This document shows positions 58,245-64,000 of a stretch of DNA of 64,000 nt, piece after piece. The notes beneath the pieces are model-generated. The model was not told the DNA's origin. It saw nothing but the letters and a program-made list of their open reading frames with translations, and searched no databases. This DNA is from Salinimonas chungwhensis DSM 16280. GTDB lineage: Bacteria; Pseudomonadota; Gammaproteobacteria; Enterobacterales; Alteromonadaceae. Each line of letters opens with the position of its first letter. Within the stretch, counting starts at the first letter, position 1. The position numbers and the translations under genes are program-made. The stretch spans positions 106,720 through 170,719 of the forward strand of contig NZ_KB899379.1 in the NCBI RefSeq assembly GCF_000378185.1, in the 5' to 3' direction.

Positions 58245-59378
58245 ATGACTCAACCAGCATTTCTTGCTGTCGCTAACTTTTCAGATTACACCGGCTATGC
58301 CTGGCACAACATTTATCGCCTTTTTAAAGATATCTCAAAAAATGTAGCAAACAACGGTATGACGCCTCTTGTATCGTTTGCGCAGATAGAAGGCACAGCC
58401 AATGATTATTTTGATAGTTTTGCTGAAAAACTGCAGCTTGACCCGGATTTATCCCAGGCTAAGAACGTTGACCGGCTGATTGAGTACGTCAAGCAGTACA
58501 ATATCCAGTATATATACCTGACTGACCAACCATCCACATCGCCGGCCTATGCAAAGCTAAGAAAAGCCGGAGTAAAAAAGATTCTATCGCATTGCCGTGT
58601 TTCTGTGGCAAACCCATTTTATCCCGAACCGGAAAGTATAGTTAAGCAAACGGCTAAGTTTCTTTATTCCCGGTTACCCACGATGACCGTTGATAAAGTG
58701 ATTTGCGTATCTGACTTTGTAAAGTACCGCTTGCAACATAAAGCAAAGGTGCCTGCGTCACGACTGGTGACGGTGCCAAATGGTGTGGAAACAAAGCGCT
58801 TTTACAGTGAGCCCAGACCAGTTGTCAATGGAGAGCCAATAACCCTTTTCACCAGTGGCAGGGCAACTGCACATAAAGGAATCAGAGAGCTTATTGAGGC
58901 AGTGGCGATTGTAAATCAGCGTACCGCTATCCCCTTTACTGTCAGATATGCAGGTGACGGCCCGGAGATCGACGCGTATAAAGCCCTGGTTGAAAAACAT
59001 AGCATTCCTAATTTTGCATTTCTTGGCCAGCTTCCTTCCGTGGAGCAGGAGATCCATAATGCCCACGTGTTGGTGATGCCGTCGGCCTGGGGCGATGCTT
59101 TTCCCAGTGCCGTTACAGAATCACTGGCGTCTGGCAGACCACTTATTACCACAAAAGCCGGCGGCATCCCTGAGATTGTGGGGTCGCCAGATAATGCGAT
59201 GCTGGTTCAGCCTGGTGACGTTAACGAGTTAGCCGACGCAATACTGCATTTACTCACGCACCCTGAGAAGTGGAATACGATTGCAGAGGGTGCTTATCAC
59301 CATGTCACCAATCGCTACACGCTGGCCAATTATTACGGTGAAGTGTGGAACGTCATTTCGCAAGAAATTAATCATTAA
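58245..59378 (+). CDS. Family 4 (GT-B) glycosyltransferase
   Basis: Retaining GT-B transferase. The C-terminal half has the donor-binding pattern TLFTSGRATAHKGIRELIEAV and the E-x7-E motif region SAWGDAFPSAVTESLASGRPLITTKAGGIPEIV in outline. The N-terminal half is divergent. Length 377. It has an ACAGGTAG site before the ATG. The donor and linkage cannot be told. Confidence 0.88.
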   Translation: MTQPAFLAVANFSDYTGYAWHNIYRLFKDISKNVANNGMTPLVSFAQIEGTANDYFDSFAEKLQLDPDLSQAKNVDRLIEYVKQYNIQYIYLTDQPSTSPAYAKLRKAGVKKILSHCRVSVANPFYPEPESIVKQTAKFLYSRLPTMTVDKVICVSDFVKYRLQHKAKVPASRLVTVPNGVETKRFYSEPRPVVNGEPITLFTSGRATAHKGIRELIEAVAIVNQRTAIPFTVRYAGDGPEIDAYKALVEKHSIPNFAFLGQLPSVEQEIHNAHVLVMPSAWGDAFPSAVTESLASGRPLITTKAGGIPEIVGSPDNAMLVQPGDVNELADAILHLLTHPEKWNTIAEGAYHHVTNRYTLANYYGEVWNVISQEINH

Positions 59379-59407
59379 TAAACGCCTCAAATAAAAGTAA
59401 ACAAATT

Positions 59408-60499
59408 ATGAAAGCAGAACGTATATTTTATCTGGACGCCATGCGAGGGATCTTGATGATACTTGGCATCGTTATTCATTCTGCTCAAATTTATAGCCCA
59501 GAGGCAGTGCTCAGAGTAGTCAACCCTGATACCAGTATCTTGATGAAGTACCTGGTCGATAGCATCCATCTGTTCAGAATGCCCGCGTTCTTTGTGGTAT
59601 CCGGCTTCTTTTGCTATCTCACGCTGGAAAAGTATGGTGTCGCCAAGTTTTTCAAAGTCCGGTTGTCGCGCATCGCTATCCCACTGGTCACATGTATTTT
59701 TACGTTGAATGTTGCGATGTTCTACGTATTAACCGCCACAGGATGGCGCGATATGTCGCTGACGGAATTTTTCGTAAGCGGCCGTTATATTAATCATCTG
59801 TGGTTTTTAGTTGATCTGATTTACTTTTTTGTTATTACCGCATTATTGCATCATGTCGGAATAGTTCAGAAAATAACCAATGTTATTACATCACTGCCGG
59901 TGTTTAAAAAAATCCCCTTGTGGTCGCTGATATTTGTGCTGCCCTTTTTAACGTTGGGCATCATGTTTCTTAATAAAGTAGGCATTCCTATTTATGTACA
60001 AAAATACGGCGTGTTTGCGCCCTACAGTATTTTATACAACTTCGTGTTTTTTATCTTTGGCTACGCCATGTCAATGCACAGAGCGTTGTACCGTTCATTC
60101 ACCCAGCTAAGTCCGATTATAAGTGGCGGTATACTCGCAGCGGCCCTGTTGCTCCCGTTGGTGATTCCTCAAGGCCAGGGCATACTGGATGAAGTGGTAA
60201 GCGAATATACCTATATACTGGCGCAGTGGTGCAGCATTTCACTTTGTTTTCACTTTTTCTCGCGCTTTCTGGGCAACCATTCGCACCTAAGTGCAAAGTT
60301 ATCAGATGCCTCCTATACCGTTTACTTGTTCCACTTTCTGGCGCTGATGGTGCTGAGTGTCTTTCTGGTAAAGCTGGCGTTGCCCGCGCTTTTAGGGTTC
60401 ACACTAAGCTGCGTAATTGTGTTTGCGGTTACTTATCTGATTCACGTTTTACTGATCAAAAAGGTCGCTGTGCTAAGCTACCTGTTTAATGGTAAATAG
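59408..60499 (+). CDS. Acyltransferase 3 family membrane protein
   Basis: Integral membrane O-acyltransferase with about ten helices. The family N-terminus is YLDAMRGILMILGIVIHSAQIY (His about residue 24), and FRMPAFFVVSGFF is helix 2-3. Such proteins add acetyl or succinyl groups to polysaccharides across the membrane; MdoC is a relative. Length 363. It follows the glycosyltransferase by 29 bp, so it is probably in the same unit. Confidence 0.85.
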   Translation: MKAERIFYLDAMRGILMILGIVIHSAQIYSPEAVLRVVNPDTSILMKYLVDSIHLFRMPAFFVVSGFFCYLTLEKYGVAKFFKVRLSRIAIPLVTCIFTLNVAMFYVLTATGWRDMSLTEFFVSGRYINHLWFLVDLIYFFVITALLHHVGIVQKITNVITSLPVFKKIPLWSLIFVLPFLTLGIMFLNKVGIPIYVQKYGVFAPYSILYNFVFFIFGYAMSMHRALYRSFTQLSPIISGGILAAALLLPLVIPQGQGILDEVVSEYTYILAQWCSISLCFHFFSRFLGNHSHLSAKLSDASYTVYLFHFLALMVLSVFLVKLALPALLGFTLSCVIVFAVTYLIHVLLIKKVAVLSYLFNGK

Positions 60500-60564
60500 T
60501 ATAATGTAAGTATTCGCGCATCTATAGAGGTGGCTAGCGTACAGTAGCCCGTTATCGTAGCAGC

Positions 60565-60595
60565 AAAAAAGCGCTGATATATCAGCGTTCTTTTA
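60565..60595. terminator. Bidirectional terminator between two acyltransferase genes
   Basis: A6 then AGCGCTGATA/TATCAGCGTT stem and TCTTTT. It serves both convergent genes. Confidence 0.8.
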
Positions 60596-60596
60596 A

Positions 60597-61562
60597 TTAC
60601 TTCATAACCCGTATTTTACGCGCTGCCCAGGGTGCACTGAGCAGGTGACGCAGACCTTTAGTGTTACGCATCCATTTGCCCAAGTAATAGCACGCCAGTA
60701 CCACTACAGCTACTTTGATAACGCCCAAACCAACAAAGTCCAAACCTAGCTTTTTCACTACACCATTAAAATAATACAACGCCGGGCGATGCATCAGGTA
60801 AATATAAACCGTGGCTCCACCAATACCCGATAACAATGCAGCAAAAGAAAAGCGGCAGAGGAATTGAGACATACCTGCGATGGCGAATATGCCAATCAGC
60901 GCGACTAAAAAATAAAATGGCCCGAAATACGGTTCGGAAAGGTACTGTCCAAACCACGCAGCAATAAAATAAACAACGAACGCAAAAGGAAACAGAGATT
61001 CGATCTTACCTACCGCTTTACTGATAAGTTCCTGGGATTTTAAGCCTATCCAAAAAAATGGAAATAACTTCACAAGTTTATCAGCAAACCCCACATTGCC
61101 GGAGAGGTTAATTTCTACAACGAAATAGAGAAGAAGCGAAACAACCAGCACAGGCACAAAGGGCATTGAACGGATTATCCGACTAATTAAAAATGCTAAC
61201 GCTAGAGCATATATAAACCATAACGTTGGCAAAGGCTGCCAGAAAATCTGCAGCAGGTTCTCCATGTGGTAGGCCACCCTGCCCTTGTCCGCGAAGATAT
61301 AAAGGCAAACAGTAATAATGAAAGACCATAAAACATAGAGATACACCATATTACCCAGCTTATCGCGATAAAACTTCGTCTGATCAGCACGGTAAATGGC
61401 CGAGCGAGCAAAATAGCCTGAGACAAGAAAAAACAGCGGCATACGTAAATAGCTAAATAACCAGTGAAATCCTTCTGCATGCCAAGAGACTAATAAAATA
61501 ATACTAAACGCTTTGGCTATATCAGCCCAATCTTCTCGAAGTGGCTTAAAACTATTTTCCAT
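60597..61562 (-). CDS. Acyltransferase 3 family membrane protein
   Basis: A second OatA/WecH-like acyltransferase of 321 residues with about ten helices. The N-terminal motif is DWADIAKAFSIILLVSWHAEGFHW (active-site-type His at about residue 28), then LRMPLFFLVSGYFARS. It probably O-acetylates a surface polysaccharide. It is not closely similar to the convergent neighbour outside the common core, so it is not a recent duplicate. It stands alone on the minus strand. Confidence 0.85.
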   Translation of the reverse strand: MENSFKPLREDWADIAKAFSIILLVSWHAEGFHWLFSYLRMPLFFLVSGYFARSAIYRADQTKFYRDKLGNMVYLYVLWSFIITVCLYIFADKGRVAYHMENLLQIFWQPLPTLWFIYALALAFLISRIIRSMPFVPVLVVSLLLYFVVEINLSGNVGFADKLVKLFPFFWIGLKSQELISKAVGKIESLFPFAFVVYFIAAWFGQYLSEPYFGPFYFLVALIGIFAIAGMSQFLCRFSFAALLSGIGGATVYIYLMHRPALYYFNGVVKKLGLDFVGLGVIKVAVVVLACYYLGKWMRNTKGLRHLLSAPWAARKIRVMK

Positions 61563-62132
61563 AATTTAATCGTGTCTTTGTAGTATCGTTAAAGAAAATA
61601 AAGGTATAGATGGGAGCATTAATTTTTAATAGTATATGCTTAGGTGCATAGAAAACCTAAACATTATTATGGCAGGAGAGTGTGCTGCAGCTAGAACTAT
61701 GAGACCCCTGAGAACTTATGGTTCGGATTGCTGAAGCGAAATTCAATGTGCAATTGACAAGAGATTACTCTCTTTACCATTATTTTCAGAGAAAACTTCT
61801 AACTGATATTGGATCTAGCTGCACATATAGTGTCATTTATATATTTTCAGTAAGATTTGCAATCTATAGGCGATGAAATAACAAATTTTTTAATACCGCC
61901 ATTAATCCTGTAAGGCTGCACGTTTTAATATTCTAAGTGTAATACAAGGTTTTGAAACCTATGAAGATACATGTTACGTACCCTGACCAAAATTTTATTG
62001 GTAGGTTTCATAACTGTAAGTTACCAGCAAAAATTTTAGAGTAATGTAATCAGTATCAACTTACCGACACTCTCAACTCGAGCAAGTGTAAGAACATGAT
62101 ATTTAGCGATATTTTTTAAAAAACCTTTAGAT
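61563..62132. other. AT-rich intergenic region with small peptide frame
   Basis: About 570 bp with clearly lower GC than the rest of the window. No complete gene. A 27-codon frame at 61961-62044 begins MKIHVTYPDQNFIGRFHNCK and reads like the start of an exopolysaccharide enzyme cut off by a stop, so it may be a gene remnant. No transposase or repeat ends are visible. Confidence 0.4.
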
Positions 62133-62426
62133 ATGAAAATTTTTACCTATGTTTCAATAATACAACCTATGTTTTCTTTGCAAGTATCTCTCTTTTTCAA
62201 CTATCATTACCACGAAGATACGGATTCATTTGATACTTTTTCCGATAATGGTAAAACTGGAAATACACAGCTATCTATTATTAGGTATGAACGGAATTTT
62301 ATCATAAGATTATTCTTTGAAGTCATCAAATCTATTTATTATAATTTACTTAAATTACAACTTCATTTTGGCAAATCTCTATTCTTTATTTTTAATAATT
62401 TACACAAGAACATTAAGGCTATTTGA
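62133..62426 (+). CDS. Doubtful small hypothetical protein
   Basis: A 97-codon frame, rich in Phe, Ile, Asn and Tyr as expected for AT-rich DNA. I recognise no family. For it: the stop overlaps the next start (TGATG), a coupling arrangement. Against it: no clear ribosome site and biased composition. It could be a remnant of a transferred exopolysaccharide gene. Confidence 0.3.
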   Translation: MKIFTYVSIIQPMFSLQVSLFFNYHYHEDTDSFDTFSDNGKTGNTQLSIIRYERNFIIRLFFEVIKSIYYNLLKLQLHFGKSLFFIFNNLHKNIKAI

Positions 62427-63490
62427 TGCATTTATATCTTAAATTTTCTATTGCGCTTAGTTATTTTCTAATAGGGGGGGCTGCTATTGCAGGGTACGAT
62501 GAAGTATGTGAAGTCCCTGAAAAAACAGCAGCTATTGCATTCTGGGATTTTAACAAAAATGAATCGATTAGCTTAACTAACGGCGCAGTCAGACTTGGTA
62601 GCAGACATAGTGGGATTATTAAGGTCCCAGATACTCCATATCAAGGTTTACGTTTCAGGTTTGAAGGTAAATGGCCAAACGGTGACTCTTCAAGCGAGTT
62701 AAGATATAAAATTTTACAACCCCAATCACACGTTTGGGAATATATGCGAATATATCAACCGAAAAACTTTTATCACAGATTGATAGTTGAGATCACACCT
62801 GAAACAGCTCTCAATCCAGAAAACTGGAAATTTGGTGACCGTATAATCAGTGATAAAGGAAGCACAGCGACTGTAGCAAAGGCATTTGAAAATCGTATTT
62901 TCATAGAAGCTCCTACCTCAATATATAGAAAGTTCTGGGGCGAAGGGAGAGCCATTCGCAATACGAATAACGACATACAGTTTTTTAGCAAAGATAGTAA
63001 ATTTTTGGGTTCCAATAATAAACTTTCTGCAATGTGGCAGGGTAAGTATTCTAATGCAGCGATGATTGTGGGAACGGTCGGTGTATCACGCGACTCAGGT
63101 GGTGCCCCTGGGATCGGATATTGCGAGGCACTGGGAAGCAAATCACGAGACCATGGTACTTTCGGAACTAAGAGTAATAAAATACATTCTTTTGCTCCTC
63201 CCATTTGTTTTGACGTAGCTGATAATGGAAATGTGGTTGAATTTGTGATTGAGCGAAAGCGCGCGACAAACCTAGAGAACCCTGATGGTGTTTACACTAT
63301 TTGGAAACGCACAGCGACGACTGATTGGCATGCTATTTATCATAACAATAAAATCCCAGCTTATCAAAGCGAAAACAATCACTTCGATGCGGGATATATT
63401 TTTGGATGGTCAAATAGCGGTTTTAAAGAAGATACTGATTTTTATCTTTTAAGTTGGGGTTTATGGAATGAAAGACCTAATTTTTTATAA
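62426..63490 (+). CDS. Secreted protein of unknown function, possibly jelly-roll polysaccharide-binding or lyase
   Basis: 354 residues with a signal peptide (about 1-21, GGAAIAGYDE). The body is rich in beta strands (SGIIKVPDTPYQGLRFRFEGKWP, YHRLIVEITPE) and Trp/Tyr, and ends YIFGWSNSGFKEDTDFYLLSWGLWNE. This pattern resembles concanavalin-like jelly-roll proteins such as heparin-lyase-type polysaccharide lyases, but no catalytic motif can be assigned. AAGG seven bases before ATG 62426 decides the start. The base composition is AT-rich, unlike the housekeeping genes. Confidence 0.6.
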   Translation: MHLYLKFSIALSYFLIGGAAIAGYDEVCEVPEKTAAIAFWDFNKNESISLTNGAVRLGSRHSGIIKVPDTPYQGLRFRFEGKWPNGDSSSELRYKILQPQSHVWEYMRIYQPKNFYHRLIVEITPETALNPENWKFGDRIISDKGSTATVAKAFENRIFIEAPTSIYRKFWGEGRAIRNTNNDIQFFSKDSKFLGSNNKLSAMWQGKYSNAAMIVGTVGVSRDSGGAPGIGYCEALGSKSRDHGTFGTKSNKIHSFAPPICFDVADNGNVVEFVIERKRATNLENPDGVYTIWKRTATTDWHAIYHNNKIPAYQSENNHFDAGYIFGWSNSGFKEDTDFYLLSWGLWNERPNFL

Positions 63491-63492
63491 TA

Positions 63493-64000
63493 CTAAAGCT
63501 TAAACCCATTTTTAAAAATGCCTTTACAAAAACCAAATGCTCTGCCCGAAAAGTAAACTAAATCTACTGCAAATATATTAATAATATTTTTGCAGTTTTT
63601 TAAGTTTTTACTTTTTCTTATTCTATCTACTGAACGTATAGTAACGAGAAAAACTAGTGCTATAATAATTTCGAATGTGTATTTAAATCCTGTCACAGGA
63701 ATCAATACAAGCATTAAAAGATATCCTAATGTAAATACAAAAACTGGCTCTTTAATGGACTTCTTAATCCTAGAACTGTAGCCTTCTGAATGCCATGCTT
63801 GACGCCAAAAAAATTCGTATATTGTTCGAGCATTGCCTAAGTGTTCTACGGATAAATCGTGGTATAGTTGAACATTATACCCTTTTTCAATTAAATCTTG
63901 GTGAAACTTTGAGTCTTCGCCAGCAGTTAATGTTTCAGAGAACCCGTTAACTTTGAAAAATGCACTTTTATTGACCGCTATAGAAGCGCCAAGTAGCTCC
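63493..64000 (-). CDS. Family 2 glycosyltransferase, C-terminal part (runs off the window)
   Basis: The frame is open from the window edge down to a stop at 63493, giving 168 residues. It begins ELLGASIAVNKSAFFKVNGF, then TAGEDSKFHQDLIEKGYNV, the Glu-Asp (ED) acceptor motif of GT2 enzymes. RTIYEFFWRQAWHSEGY follows, then two C-terminal membrane helices (VFTLGYLLMLVLIPVTG and an Ile/Leu-rich stretch). The N-terminus with the nucleotide site lies outside. It converges with the secreted-protein gene, only 2 bp between stops. Confidence 0.8.
   Translation of the reverse strand, partial: ELLGASIAVNKSAFFKVNGFSETLTAGEDSKFHQDLIEKGYNVQLYHDLSVEHLGNARTIYEFFWRQAWHSEGYSSRIKKSIKEPVFVFTLGYLLMLVLIPVTGFKYTFEIIIALVFLVTIRSVDRIRKSKNLKNCKNIINIFAVDLVYFSGRAFGFCKGIFKNGFKL

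Overview
The window is chromosomal DNA of a marine-type gammaproteobacterium, most likely an Alteromonadaceae member (Alteromonas, Salinimonas, Aestuariibacter or a close genus). This rests on gene order and protein character (the rlmN-pilF-rodZ-ispG-hisS-yfgM-bamB-der block, a long 531-residue isocitrate lyase, CheV, a VC0807-family protein, a PEP-CTERM/exosortase system). No rRNA or tRNA gene was seen. I could not run a database search, so genus and percent identities are not claimed.

Region 1 (1-27 kb, mostly minus strand) is housekeeping. Past a structured 414-bp non-coding repeat region come der, bamB, yfgM, hisS, ispG, rodZ, pilF (with a C-terminal LysM domain) and rlmN, then ndk. Next is a SUF iron-sulfur operon (sufB-C-D-S-A-T-E), preceded by iscR and an IscS-type desulfurase, with IscR-like boxes before iscR and before sufB. 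cysE, trmJ, suhB, an aspartyl protease, secD-secF-yajC, tgt and queA follow.

Region 2 (28-38 kb) holds a probable small RNA and a DUF6471 gene. It also holds a plus-strand envelope module related to E. coli yjfIJKLMC: DUF2170, PspA-like, potassium channel, DUF2491, DUF350, DUF1190 and glutathionylspermidine-synthase-like proteins, plus a rhomboid protease. A VC0807-family membrane protein, a lipoprotein alkaline phosphatase and CheV follow. Region 3 (38-43 kb) is the glyoxylate shunt: aceA, a LysR regulator and malate synthase G.

Region 4 (43.7-64 kb) is an envelope/exopolysaccharide region. It has the exosortase-associated acyltransferase, uronate-sugar genes, a secreted serine protease, an orphan E1-like enzyme and four tandem PEP-CTERM protein genes. 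The PEP-CTERM TPR lipoprotein (PrsT), glycosyltransferases, a sulfotransferase-like protein and two membrane acyltransferases come next. The right end is AT-rich, with a secreted protein of unknown function and a truncated glycosyltransferase, and looks horizontally acquired.

The most interesting signal is in the PEP-CTERM array. Each of the four genes is its own transcription unit, with an RpoN-type -24/-12 promoter (GG-N10-GC in all four) and its own terminator. Three of the four leaders carry one or two small stem-loops with an identical ACUC loop, and stem changes keep the pairing. This suggests a shared RpoN regulon with an RNA-level control element for secreted matrix proteins.
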